Source: Streptomyces sp. LUP47B (lineage in GTDB: Bacteria > Actinomycetota > Actinomycetes > Streptomycetales > Streptomycetaceae). From it: 64,000 bases of DNA. The notes beneath the pieces are model-generated. The model searched no databases. It saw only the letters and a list, made by a program, of their open reading frames with translations, and had not been told where the DNA came from. Shown one piece after another: positions 42,501 to 50,510 of the stretch. Each line of letters opens with the position of its first letter. Position 1 is the stretch's first letter. The position numbers and the translations under genes were made by a program. The stretch is taken from positions 104,276-168,275 of the forward strand of contig NZ_MJAH01000019.1 of the NCBI RefSeq assembly GCF_001746295.1, read 5' to 3'.

Positions 42501-43889
42501 CACCCCCGCCGTGGCATCGAACTCCACGTCCCCGGACGGGCAACTTGCGCTGCCTCCCTTGGCGACGCTCTTCGAATCCATCAACTCCAGCCAGTTGTTG
42601 GCCGAGCTGTTCCACGTCGTCTCCGAGTCGAACGCCTTCGTTCGCCACAGCTGCACCGGACGCGCATCACACGAACCGGACCACGTCTCATGCCCCACAA
42701 AGGTCGCCGAGAGGATCGACTTACCGCTGAACCGCGAGGTCGGGAACTTGAAGAACAGCCGCTTCACGTCGTAAGGCGCACAGTAATCCCAGCCGCAATA
42801 CCCCACACCCGCATCCGAGTCTCCGTTGAAGCGCCACTGCGGCGAGGATGCCCAGTAACGCGAGACCATCGTCCATTCTCCAGCTTTGGGGGTGTACGTC
42901 TGCGGATCGATGTAGACCGGGAACGTTGTGTCAGAGTCGGTCAACATGCCCTGATCTGGCGTCAGTTTCAGCTCGCTGCCATCCGAAGCCACGTCGACGG
43001 CGATTGGCGCCACATTTGCTGCGTCCCCCGGACCATCCGCGTCGCCCGAATCTTCTGAGGCCTCGGCAGGTGCAACGAAATCGGCCCTCTTTACAGTGCT
43101 GCCCTGAGCCCCTGCCGACACCAAGGGGGCCTTCGTGGAATCCCACATCAGCGGCTTGGCGGCCTGAAATACCACGCCGCCCACGGCTTCATCGACCGCC
43201 TCCAGGCCACCAGAGCCCGTGGCCTGAAGATCCAGTCCCGGTGAATCGACTCCCAGCTTCAGCTCGGCGAGCGCCGGATTCTTGGCCGCTTCCGAGGTGT
43301 TGACCACCAGCAGCTCGGAGAAGCCATCCGTGGTCGCTCGCATCTTCAGGTCCACGTCGGGAAGCACGTTCGCGTAGATTGCCGTGTCTCCGTCGAGCGT
43401 CGGCGTCGGCAGTGCTGTCGGCCACCGGAACGCGAGCTTCCTGCCTGTTCGCTCCAGGGCGACCAGCGGACCCGTGCCGCCGCCGGAAAGAGTTATACCT
43501 ACCGCCGTCGCCTTCGGACTCACCGAACCGTCAGATTGCTTGACCAGCGTGCTGTCGATCGCCTTCCACTGGCCGTCGATCCGGGTCCTTACGGGCTTGA
43601 GGTGCTGAACAGATTCCAGTTGGCCGGTCGGAGTCGCGTACGCCTCACTCGACTCGGTCCGCAAAGACGTGACCTCGACGTTCGTACCGACGGACTCAGC
43701 CGTCTCCTTGGCGGCGGCGAGCGTTGTCGCTGCCTTGGTGCCATGAGTGCTCGTGACTTCTGCTGAACCCTCCCTCGCGTGGGCTCGACTGCCGGCACCC
43801 AGCGATGGGACAACGCTCGCCACGACCGCAACCGCGATCACCGCGGTCAATGACCTGCCAGCACTGCTCCACCCTTTGGACGTGCCCAT
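39528..43889 (-). CDS. Secreted LamG-like jellyroll protein, partner of the Rhs toxin
   Basis: 1453-aa secreted protein. The ATG at 43889 gives a signal peptide (SLTAVIAVAVVASVVPSLGA, cleavage near AHA). The N-terminal domain (ATPTGQLESVQHLKPVRTRI, VLPDVDLKMRATTDGFSELL) is typical of the first part of Streptomyces Rhs-type systems. A DNRLRE-like carbohydrate-binding segment with Cys follows (FKFPTSRFSGKSILSATFVG). The C-terminal half holds three LamG/concanavalin-like domains (e.g. GTAVSLDGVDDYLVSDIPTA, GTALSLDGVDDYAATPGPHL). It lies 147 bp upstream of the Rhs gene on the same strand. It is probably a surface adhesin or carrier for toxin delivery (inference). Confidence 0.82.
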   Translation of the reverse strand: MGTSKGWSSAGRSLTAVIAVAVVASVVPSLGAGSRAHAREGSAEVTSTHGTKAATTLAAAKETAESVGTNVEVTSLRTESSEAYATPTGQLESVQHLKPVRTRIDGQWKAIDSTLVKQSDGSVSPKATAVGITLSGGGTGPLVALERTGRKLAFRWPTALPTPTLDGDTAIYANVLPDVDLKMRATTDGFSELLVVNTSEAAKNPALAELKLGVDSPGLDLQATGSGGLEAVDEAVGGVVFQAAKPLMWDSTKAPLVSAGAQGSTVKRADFVAPAEASEDSGDADGPGDAANVAPIAVDVASDGSELKLTPDQGMLTDSDTTFPVYIDPQTYTPKAGEWTMVSRYWASSPQWRFNGDSDAGVGYCGWDYCAPYDVKRLFFKFPTSRFSGKSILSATFVGHETWSGSCDARPVQLWRTKAFDSETTWNSSANNWLELMDSKSVAKGGSASCPSGDVEFDATAGVRYAASHDSSYTSFGLRAPESDENDKYSWKRFSDDAYLRVKYNEPPKQLTMSQLTMNPGATCKKPENKVRIRSLPTITANDVKDPDGDQVSVQFQLWWDSGTGFEAQWTSAMIGPKKSGSVFSTRLVEQITSTKKIPKNKKLAWFARVGDYDEGKYYSYSPWSAAGSATGCYFEWDTSVPAGPSITSGDYPAADDGNPDDSVYDGVGRYGTFTIDASDTDVVKYQFGVNEEPSSDNEVTTSGGAAKTVSFRPTRAGTNFVYAQAFDSSGNGSEPTRHMFRVKSGQPTRAEWKLDEAAGASQAEGSAGQRTVDLKGGPTLGVPGVRGTAVSLDGVDDYLVSDIPTADTSLSFSVAAWVKLDKLPDGPAVIAAQPGNSAPGFELYYSKARDRWAFNQYTADTASATPVRAEQSVAGGVKPGEWVHLVGTYGAGADQLSLYVNGTLAGTAAYSTPWDARRGLQIGAGSYSGRPASFFPGTIDEVRVFEKPLSATEVSDLYSKNSIGNGRPARAVFPLDESAADADGKATTQVTGRADVNPAILKGGAKLGQAGRAGTALSLDGVDDYAATPGPHLNNQTSFSVAAWAKLPKTKPTHGAVIATQAGSVMPGFELYYSASSGWTFNQYSQDSTSGTPIRATQGDASLAPGGEWTYVVGSYDAVTDDLRLYVQGKWVATAKVTAPFYAGGPVLIGASRFSGTVSSFFPGQISGVQLYDRALSAPEIAETFDRQATVEGRWRLDSISGSASPDDLIREDHTAQPLTMGSGAGIDVTGSSNMVGGGGLLLNGTSSGYAATSTSPVDTSKSFTVSAWVTAPSRPTKPVTVMSMAGANTNGFAVRYVPDKSDPTNAGRWQLVMANADSGAAVTSTAEHTNFQNNTSWNNIVVVYDAFAGQMILYVDGQVQVRPCRDADDNGEPDDPTCTEQVSWNTSVLPFAATKGLQLGRGKTITSTGASTWGEYWSGAIDDVWVLQGAAVEAQINSLRSGVDLDTTAGP

Positions 43890-44372
43890 GTCCCCCGCCC
43901 CCCGACCCACAGGATCCCCACCCCAGAGTCACAAGATCCTCAAAAGTGAGAGGACCTTAACCTTTCCTTACTTGAGCACGTCAAGGGTCAGTTCCCCAGG
44001 GCGGAAATAGCACCCTGAGACGCATGGGGCGACTCCAGCCACATGTCCCAAGTGTCGGACTGGGATGAATAGCTAGTCCTTTGCTTCGCTTTCAAGTGAG
44101 CCCAGATGCGGACATCAGCCGCGTTGCGGACGTCGAGTTTCAGACAGGCATGAGGCCGTTCAACGATGTGGACGCTGTTATCGCTTTACTCGGATTTGAG
44201 ATTCCACGGGCGTCGTCGTCGGCATGGCAGCTTTGCGCAGCCCTGCGAACGGCCCTCGACACGCCCGCGGTGGGGGACGGTGTCCACACCGAACGAACAG
44301 CATCCCGGCTCCGGCTGCTCGCCGGGTACGGCCGTCGGCAAGCCCGAGTCGAAGCGCACCGCCGTCGCCCTG
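43890..44372. other. Gene-poor gap upstream of the Rhs operon
   Basis: 483 bp between the LamG-like gene start and the matB stop. It is less GC-rich than its surroundings near 43920-44200 and should hold the toxin operon promoter. A 165-codon plus-strand frame at 44081-44578 runs into matB antisense and shows no recognisable protein, so no gene is called. Confidence 0.5.
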
Positions 44373-45593
44373 TCAGGTCCCGTGCCCTGCAGGCGTCGTC
44401 GGCTGCGCGCGCCCCCGCTTCACCCCGTTCGGCCACAGCCTCGGCCTGCGCTTCGCCGCCAGGTCCTCGATCCAGCCGAACGCCAGGATCGCGAGTCCGA
44501 TCAGCGGCCACACCAGGAAGAACATCCAGAGCATGTCCGTCGCGTCGAGGGCGGCGACCGCGCGGTCGCTCTGCATGAAGGGGAGGCGGTACGCCAGGTC
44601 GATGATCGGGACCGTGGCCATGATCAGCAGGTTGTGCCAGAGGTAGATGGTGACGGCCCGGTTGTTGGAGAGGGTCACCAGTTTGTCCCAGCGGGCCAGC
44701 CGGCCCGGCAACTCCTGCCAGGACGGCGAGTACTGGAGCAGGATCACCACGAAACCGAAGGACCAGGCAGCCTGGGCCAGCGGGATGTCGTTCAGGTCCC
44801 AGCCCTCGGGGCCCAGATGTCCGGACGTCCACCACAGGGCGAAGGCCATCACCATGACCGAACCGGAGACGGCGAGGTAGCGCGGGACCTTCGCCAGCAC
44901 CCCCTCGTGGTGCGCGAAACCGAGTACCCAGCAGCTGCCGTAGACCGCGAAGTCGGTGACCGCGTTGCCCAGTTCGCCGGGGATCGTCACCAGTCCCGTG
45001 CCCACCACGGCCGTCAGGGCCAGCGGTGCCAGCAGTGTCGCCCACGGCACCCTGCGGAACGCCCACAGCAGCAGCGGGGAGGCCAGCACGAACCACAGAT
45101 ACGCGCGGAGGTACCACAGCGGGCCCACCGCCTGGTCCGCCCACGTGCTCTCCAGCAGGTCCTTCGGGAAGCCGACCTCCCAGGGGTACGGCGGCGCCCC
45201 GATCGGGATGACGTAGTTGACCAGCTCCAACAGGCCCCAGGTGCCGCTGTGGTCCGGGTCCTCGGACAACTTCCAGCCGCCTACGAACATCAGCGGCAGC
45301 ACCACCGCGCTGAACGCCCAGAGGGGAGGCAGGAGTCGGCGGATACGGCCCCTGATCACGCTCAGCGTCGGCCTGTTCAGGGAACGGGCCATCAGCGAGC
45401 CCGCCAGCGCGAACATCACGCCCATCGACGGGAACAGCACGGTCAGCCATGCCCAGCCGAAGAGGTGGTAGAGGACCACGCGGACCAGCGCCAGCGAGCG
45501 GAGGAGGTCCAGATAGCGGTCCCGGCCGGGCGCCTTGGGCGGAGGAACCACCCCGTGCTGCTCCCGCTGACCCGCCGTGTACTCCTGCGTCAT
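44373..45593 (-). CDS. matB: MatB, membrane acyltransferase-3-like protein of extracellular polysaccharide synthesis
   Basis: 406-aa integral membrane protein with about ten helices. It has acyltransferase-3 hallmarks: a His in the first helix (LVRVVLYHLFGWAWL), the following RRLLPPLW, and YLWHNLLIMATVP near the end. In S. coelicolor and S. lividans, matA and matB are required for pellet aggregation through a PNAG-like glycan; MatB may modify or export the chain. The ATG overlaps the matA stop (ATGA). Confidence 0.88.
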   Translation of the reverse strand: MTQEYTAGQREQHGVVPPPKAPGRDRYLDLLRSLALVRVVLYHLFGWAWLTVLFPSMGVMFALAGSLMARSLNRPTLSVIRGRIRRLLPPLWAFSAVVLPLMFVGGWKLSEDPDHSGTWGLLELVNYVIPIGAPPYPWEVGFPKDLLESTWADQAVGPLWYLRAYLWFVLASPLLLWAFRRVPWATLLAPLALTAVVGTGLVTIPGELGNAVTDFAVYGSCWVLGFAHHEGVLAKVPRYLAVSGSVMVMAFALWWTSGHLGPEGWDLNDIPLAQAAWSFGFVVILLQYSPSWQELPGRLARWDKLVTLSNNRAVTIYLWHNLLIMATVPIIDLAYRLPFMQSDRAVAALDATDMLWMFFLVWPLIGLAILAFGWIEDLAAKRRPRLWPNGVKRGRAQPTTPAGHGT

Positions 45594-47791
45594 CCGACCG
45601 GCCTCCGCTCGTCACTGTCCTTGCGCGTCCGCTGCTTCGCCACCGGTCCGCCCGGCGCCTCGACGACCCCCGTGCGACGTAGCTTCTGCCAGCGCAGGCG
45701 GCCTCCGGTGAGGGCCGTGATCCAGGACTGGAGCAGCACGACGTACATGAGCTGGCGGTAGAGGATCTGCTGCAACGGCAGCGAGATCAGGTGTGTCATG
45801 CGTTCCCGGTCCAGCCGGAACGCGTAGGCGGCGCAGACCAGTTGGATCGCGAGGACGCCCAGCCAGGCCACGATCGTCTTCTCGGTCGGACCGAACACGA
45901 CGCCGTAGAGCAGGAATACGTCGATCAGGGGGGCCAGCAGCGGGGCCACCACCATGAACAGCGACACCAGCGGCAGGCCGACGCGGCCGAAGCGGCCCGA
46001 CGGGCCCCGTTCCACCAGTGCCTTGCGGTGCTTCCAGATCGCCTGCATCGTGCCGTACGACCACCGGTAGCGCTGGGACCAGAGCTGTTGCACCGATTCC
46101 GGTGCCTCCGTCCAGGCGCGCGCCTTCTCCGCGTACACCACACGCCAGCCGTCCCGGTGCATGGCCATCGTGATGTCGGTGTCCTCGGCGAGCGTGTCGT
46201 CGCTCATGCCGCCGACGCGTTCCAGGGCGGAGCGGCGGAAGGCCCCGACCGCGCCGGGAATCGTCGGCATGCAGCGCAGGACGTCGTACATCCGGCGGTC
46301 GAGGTTGAAGCCCATCACGTACTCGATGTGCTGCCAGGCGCCGATCATGGAGTCCCGGTTGCCGACCTTGGCGTTGCCGGCCACGGCTCCCACGCGCGGG
46401 TCGCCGAAGGGCTGCACGAGCTCGCGGACCGTGGACGGTTCGAAGACGGTGTCGCCGTCCATCATCACGATGAGGTCGTGACGGGCGTTGGCCAGACCGC
46501 GGTTCAGCGCCGCGGGCTTGCCCGCGTTCAGCTGGCGTACGACCCGGACGTTCGGCAGGCCCATCGCCTCGACGATCCGGGCGGTGCCGTCGCTCGAACC
46601 GTCGTCGATGACGAGCACCTCGACGGGGTGCTCGCTCGCCATCAGTGAACGGACGGTGCTCTCGATGCACTTGGCCTCGTTGTACGCCGGGACCAGCACC
46701 GACACCGGCTGGGTGACCGGCTCTCCCCAGCGGAAGTCCTTGCGGCGCACCCGGCGGGCGTGGATGCCCGAGAGCAGCAGCATGAGGACGAAGCGGCCGA
46801 TGACGAGCGAGCCGATGATCGAGAGGCCGACGACGAGGACGTCGGTGATGTGCTCGGAGGCCTGGACCAGGAAGATCCACGCCTTGCCCTTCCACAGCTC
46901 GGGGCCGGCGACGGCGGTGTGGGCCGTGGGCGCGTCGAGTGCCTCGGTGAGGTTGTCGAACACGTAGCCCTTGCCCTGCATGTCGGGCAGGAACCGGTCG
47001 AGCGCCTGGACCGTCTGGTGGCGGTCGCCGCCGGAGTCGTGCATCAGCACGATCGCGCCCTTGCCGTTCTTCGGCGTGGCGTTGCGGATGATCTGGCGTA
47101 CGCCGGGCTTCTGCCAGTCCTCGCTGTCGGTGTTGTTGACGACGGTGATGTAGCCGCGGGTGCCGATGTACTCGGTGACCGGCCAGGACCTGTCGTCCAT
47201 GGCGTCGGCGAAGGAGGAGTACGGCGGGCGGAAGAGCGAGGTGCGGATGCCGGCCGCGCCGGCGAGGGCGAGCTGGTTCTGGGACAGCTCCCAGTCGATG
47301 CGTTTCTTGGACTGGAAGGACAGGTCGGGGTGGTTGAAGGTGTGCAGCCCGACCTCGTGGCCCTCGTCCACGATGCGCTTGACCAGGTCCGGATAGCGGG
47401 AGGCCATGGTGCCGGTGACGAAGAAGACCGCGTGTGCGTGGTGCTTCTTGAGGACGTCCAGGACCTTGGGGGTCCAGGTCGGGTCGGGACCGTCGTCGAA
47501 CGTGAGGACGAGCCGGCGGTCCGGCATCCGCAGGCTGGTGGCGCGACCGCTGCGGGTGTCGATCACCGGGCCGCCGTCGAGGATCTTCTCCGGCACCTTG
47601 TCGGTGGAGGCCTCTGACCGGACGCGGTGGTCGGCGAGGATCTCGCTGTGGACGTAGCCACGCAGCATCAGCATCGCCATCAGGGCGACGAGGACGAGCA
47701 CGGGCAGCAGCAGGCGCATGGGCAGGCGACGGCGCCTGGAGCCGTCGGTGGCTCCTGGTGCGGCCCCCGGGCGGCGGGTTCGGGATGCCAT
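45590..47791 (-). CDS. matA: MatA, polysaccharide deacetylase fused to GT2 synthase
   Basis: 733-aa membrane protein. After one N-terminal helix (RLLLPVLVLVALMAMLMLRG) comes a NodB deacetylase domain: LTFDDGPD with D99-D100, metal His150 and His154 in GLHTFNHPD, and LFRPPYS. The second half is a processive GT2 synthase with VIDDGSSDGT, MMDGDTVFEP, the LAEDTDI base and the QRYRW motif, plus C-terminal helices. This one-protein combination of PgaA/B/C-like functions is known for MatA, which makes the PNAG-like surface glycan. The ATG shares an A with the stop of a short upstream reading frame (TGATG). Confidence 0.92.
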   Translation of the reverse strand: MASRTRRPGAAPGATDGSRRRRLPMRLLLPVLVLVALMAMLMLRGYVHSEILADHRVRSEASTDKVPEKILDGGPVIDTRSGRATSLRMPDRRLVLTFDDGPDPTWTPKVLDVLKKHHAHAVFFVTGTMASRYPDLVKRIVDEGHEVGLHTFNHPDLSFQSKKRIDWELSQNQLALAGAAGIRTSLFRPPYSSFADAMDDRSWPVTEYIGTRGYITVVNNTDSEDWQKPGVRQIIRNATPKNGKGAIVLMHDSGGDRHQTVQALDRFLPDMQGKGYVFDNLTEALDAPTAHTAVAGPELWKGKAWIFLVQASEHITDVLVVGLSIIGSLVIGRFVLMLLLSGIHARRVRRKDFRWGEPVTQPVSVLVPAYNEAKCIESTVRSLMASEHPVEVLVIDDGSSDGTARIVEAMGLPNVRVVRQLNAGKPAALNRGLANARHDLIVMMDGDTVFEPSTVRELVQPFGDPRVGAVAGNAKVGNRDSMIGAWQHIEYVMGFNLDRRMYDVLRCMPTIPGAVGAFRRSALERVGGMSDDTLAEDTDITMAMHRDGWRVVYAEKARAWTEAPESVQQLWSQRYRWSYGTMQAIWKHRKALVERGPSGRFGRVGLPLVSLFMVVAPLLAPLIDVFLLYGVVFGPTEKTIVAWLGVLAIQLVCAAYAFRLDRERMTHLISLPLQQILYRQLMYVVLLQSWITALTGGRLRWQKLRRTGVVEAPGGPVAKQRTRKDSDERRPVG

Positions 47792-48111
47792 CAGAGGGTG
47801 TACTCCGGGGACGGGGAGGAAATCGGGGCGCCGGAAGGCACGGGAGCCGAGGTGGCGGCGGACTCCGACGCGACGGGCGAGGAGACGGCCGAGGTGGCGG
47901 CGGACTCCGACGCGACGGGCGAGGAGACGACCGAGGTGGCGACGGACCCCGGCGCGACGGGCGAGGAGACGACCGAGGTGGCGACGGACCCCGACGCGAC
48001 GGGCGGGGTGGTGGCGGTCTCCGTCGCGACGGGCGAGGAGACGGCCGAGGTGGCGGCCGAGGCCGCGGAGGCCCCAGACGCGGCCCCCGGGCGGCGGGTG
48101 CCGGATGCCAC
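47791..48111 (-). pseudogene. Chimeric duplicated frame between the PS-rich membrane gene and matA
   Basis: A 106-codon frame from GTG 48111. It begins VASGTRRPGAASGA, a copy of the matA start MASRTRRPGAAPGA. It ends SGAPISSPSPEYTL, a copy of the C-terminus of the upstream gene (SGAPLSSPSPERLL). In between lie 14-residue repeats (SSPVASESAATSAV). It is best explained as duplicated junction DNA. Translation is possible and would be coupled to matA through TGATG, but a real product is doubtful. Confidence 0.5.
47849..48046. repeat. 42-bp tandem repeats upstream of matA
   Basis: Four units beginning GAGGTGGCGRCGGACYCC at 47849, 47891, 47933 and 47975, each 42 bp, then a partial unit to 48046. 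In the minus frame they encode SSPVASESAATSAV-like 14-mers. They lie inside the duplicated junction. Confidence 0.9.
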
Positions 48112-48381
48112 CACAGCAGGCGCTCCGGAGACGGCGACGACAACGGACCGCCGGAAGGCTCCGAAACCGGCACACCCGAGGTCTCCGACGCCACGGGTAC
48201 AGGCGAGGGCGAACCGTCGGCCACCAGGCCCGGACCTGCGCGACAGCATCACAGCAGGCGCTCCGGAGACGGCGACGACAGCGGAGCGCCGGAAGGCGCC
48301 GGAGCCGGCGCTCCGGAGGTCTCCGACGCCACGGGCACGGGCGAGGGCGGGCCGTCGGCCACCGTGCCGGGGCCTGCGCTG
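48112..48381. repeat. 138-bp tandem duplication of the 3' tail of the membrane gene upstream of matA
   Basis: Copy A (from 48250) and copy B (48112-48249) share long identical blocks such as CACAGCAGGCGCTCCGGAGA and GAGGTCTCCGACGCCACGGG. Copy A carries the current stop codon; copy B has TGG instead of TGA. A third, more diverged copy of the tail ends at 47791, and the matA 5' end is duplicated with it (47760-47793 versus 48079-48112, a 319-bp step). Confidence 0.88.
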
Positions 48382-49286
48382 CCGGCGCCCGTGGTCTCGG
48401 TCGGGGCGACCGAGGGGTCGGGGCTGGTGGTGACGGGCGGGGTGACCGAGGGGCTGGGCGGCGGGGTGACCGACTGGGTCGGCTGCGTCGAGGGATCGGC
48501 GCTGACCGACGGGTTGCCGCCGGGCCGGGTCGCGGTCGCCGACGGATCGGCGGACGTCCCCGGCTTGCCCGGGCTCACGGTGGCGCCGGGCGACGCGGAC
48601 ACACCGGCCCCGGGAGCCAGTGTCACCCCGCCGCTGACCGTCGGAGTGATCCCGGGGATCACGCCCACCGGGACGGAGGGTTCGGCGGACTGCGCCGGCA
48701 TCGGACTGGTGTCGACCTTGCCGGCCGGGGCGTCGTCCTTCGGGCCCGTCATGGGAAGCCAGGGCGCGTTGGAGTTGCCGGACAGCAGGGTGACGACGAT
48801 GACGACGGCGTAGACCGCGCAGGCCAGACCGACGGCGATGCCGATACGGCGGAAGCGGCGGCTGCGCCGGCCCGACTCGTCGACGAAGACCGGGGCGTCG
48901 GAGCTCTCGGCCCCGCCCTCACCTCCGGGACGACCCTCGATACGGTCGTCGCCGTTCACGCCGACCCCGTCGAGCTGGACGGTCACCTCGTGCGGATCGT
49001 GTGCGTGACCGGCACCGCTGCCGGACTCGTCCCACGGATCGCGAACCACGGCTCTGCGGCCGGCCGGCTCCGGGGCACCCTGGCCGCGGTCCGCCCTCGG
49101 GGCCCCGGGGAAGTCCCGGTTCCCGTCCTCGGCCGGGACTCCGGTTGTGCCGGTTTCGCCGGTTTCCGAAAACGTCTGGGTAGTGCCCCCAGCTGTCGGT
49201 ATGTCCTGGGTGCCTGATGCAGCCTCGGGCCATTCCGGTTGGGCGTCTTCCCGCCACTTTTTTACGTTCTTCACGCGCACGCACAT
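48249..49286 (-). CDS. Membrane-anchored Pro/Ser/Thr-rich protein upstream of matA
   Basis: 345 aa, not assigned to a family. The cytoplasmic N-terminus is acidic and disordered (residues 1-145). One transmembrane helix IGIAVGLACAVYAVVIVVTL follows RRSRRFRR. The outside part is a long P/S/T/G-rich stalk (GVIPGITPTVSGGVTLAPGA) ending SSPSPERLL. The ATG at 49286 is provisional, as in-frame GTGs follow closely. It lies in the matAB direction, and the ancestral stop probably overlapped the matA start, so a role in the same surface-glycan machinery is likely (inference). Confidence 0.75.
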   Translation of the reverse strand: MCVRVKNVKKWREDAQPEWPEAASGTQDIPTAGGTTQTFSETGETGTTGVPAEDGNRDFPGAPRADRGQGAPEPAGRRAVVRDPWDESGSGAGHAHDPHEVTVQLDGVGVNGDDRIEGRPGGEGGAESSDAPVFVDESGRRSRRFRRIGIAVGLACAVYAVVIVVTLLSGNSNAPWLPMTGPKDDAPAGKVDTSPMPAQSAEPSVPVGVIPGITPTVSGGVTLAPGAGVSASPGATVSPGKPGTSADPSATATRPGGNPSVSADPSTQPTQSVTPPPSPSVTPPVTTSPDPSVAPTETTGAGSAGPGTVADGPPSPVPVASETSGAPAPAPSGAPLSSPSPERLL

Positions 49287-49431
49287 CCCCCCACGGGCTG
49301 TTCTGGGCGCGCTGTCGACCTTGAGCACACGTCGGCTGAACCAGGCCCCCACCTGGTCCAAGCGCCCCCTTTACCACACCGTGCTCAGGCCACGAATGTA
49401 GCGCACACGGAGGAAGTGTGTTTGCCACGTG

Positions 49432-50427
49432 TCATTTGTGGATGTTCATATCGAGCTCATCGGTGGCTGGAACCCATCCATCGACGGGCCGGTGAAGCCA
49501 GTCAAGTTCGACGGAAAGTTCGATTGCGGCGCGCCGAAGGGCGTCGAACGCGGGATGCGTCAGACCCCTGCGCCACACCAGCGACACGGGCGACAGCGGT
49601 ACCGGTTCGACCAGCGGACGCAGCACCGTGGCGGGCATGGCCGGAAAATCCACGACCGCGAGAATGGGGTTCCGGGTCTTCGCCATGATCCGCCGGAACT
49701 CCTCTTCGCCGACCGCGAGCGGAACCGGCGGGGCGATTGCGATGCCCCGTCCTTCGAACAGCCGACGAGCGAGATCGGTCCATTCCGGAGTACGCGGATT
49801 TCCGGCCCCCGCGTACACGGTCTCGCCCTCCAGTGCGGCTAGCGGCACCCGCTCCAGGGAGGCCAGCGGGTGGTCCTCGGGCAGGACGACGGCCATGGGC
49901 TCGAGGCGCACGGGCTGGTGGTCCAGGCTCGCCCGCAACGCCGGGTCGAGACCGGTGAACCGGCCGAAGGACGCGTCGAGGCGACCGGCCAGCAACTCCC
50001 CCGCGGCGCCGGTCAGCCCGCTCTCGTAGCGGGCCATCAGCTCCTGGTCGGGGGCGAGTTCCCGGGCTCGCAGCAGTACGGCGCGGGCGGTGGCCTGGTC
50101 GGGGAAGTTCAGGTCCACGAGCAGCGGGCGGGCCTGCGCGAAGGCGGCGAGCAGCTCGTCCTGGGCGTCCAGGACCCGGCGGGCGTACGGCACCAACCGC
50201 TCGCCGTCGCCGGTCAGTGTCACCTGCCGGGTCGTGCGCACGAACAGCTCCGCGCCCAACTCCCGCTCCAGTCGGCGCACATCACGGCTGAGCGCCTGTT
50301 GGGCGACGTAGAGCCGGGCCGCCGCGCGCGTGAAGTGGAGCTCGTCGGCGACGGTGAGGAAGGCGCGCAGGAGACGCGGGTCGAGGTGGTGGGATCGGGG
50401 GCCGGGGCTCGGGCTGGGCACGGACAT
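49432..50427 (-). CDS. LysR-family transcriptional regulator
   Basis: 331 aa. The N-terminal HTH is at residues 15-75 (LLRAFLTVADELHFTRAAAR followed by LYVAQQALSRDVRRLERELG). The effector-binding domain is LDASFGRFTGLDPALRASLD onward. It is divergent from the MFS gene with 83 bp between starts, the usual layout for a LysR protein controlling its neighbour. The effector is unknown. Confidence 0.9.
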   Translation of the reverse strand: MSVPSPSPGPRSHHLDPRLLRAFLTVADELHFTRAAARLYVAQQALSRDVRRLERELGAELFVRTTRQVTLTGDGERLVPYARRVLDAQDELLAAFAQARPLLVDLNFPDQATARAVLLRARELAPDQELMARYESGLTGAAGELLAGRLDASFGRFTGLDPALRASLDHQPVRLEPMAVVLPEDHPLASLERVPLAALEGETVYAGAGNPRTPEWTDLARRLFEGRGIAIAPPVPLAVGEEEFRRIMAKTRNPILAVVDFPAMPATVLRPLVEPVPLSPVSLVWRRGLTHPAFDALRRAAIELSVELDWLHRPVDGWVPATDELDMNIHK

Positions 50428-50510
50428 CGGGCGAACTTACAACACAGGTGCGTGAATCGGTACGGCGAAGGTGTTGGACCCCTCGATCACCTCCACGCGA
50501 CGGTGGGCGC

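Noticed and set aside
44081..44578. Plus-strand frame with MLRFQVSPDADISRVADVEF
   Set aside because: The first 100 codons lie in a gene-free gap but the rest is antisense to matB; no homology seen and no ribosome site.
47849..48046. Regular 42-bp repeats considered as a CRISPR array
   Set aside because: Units are directly contiguous without unique spacers, have no cas genes nearby and encode Ser/Ala-rich peptides.
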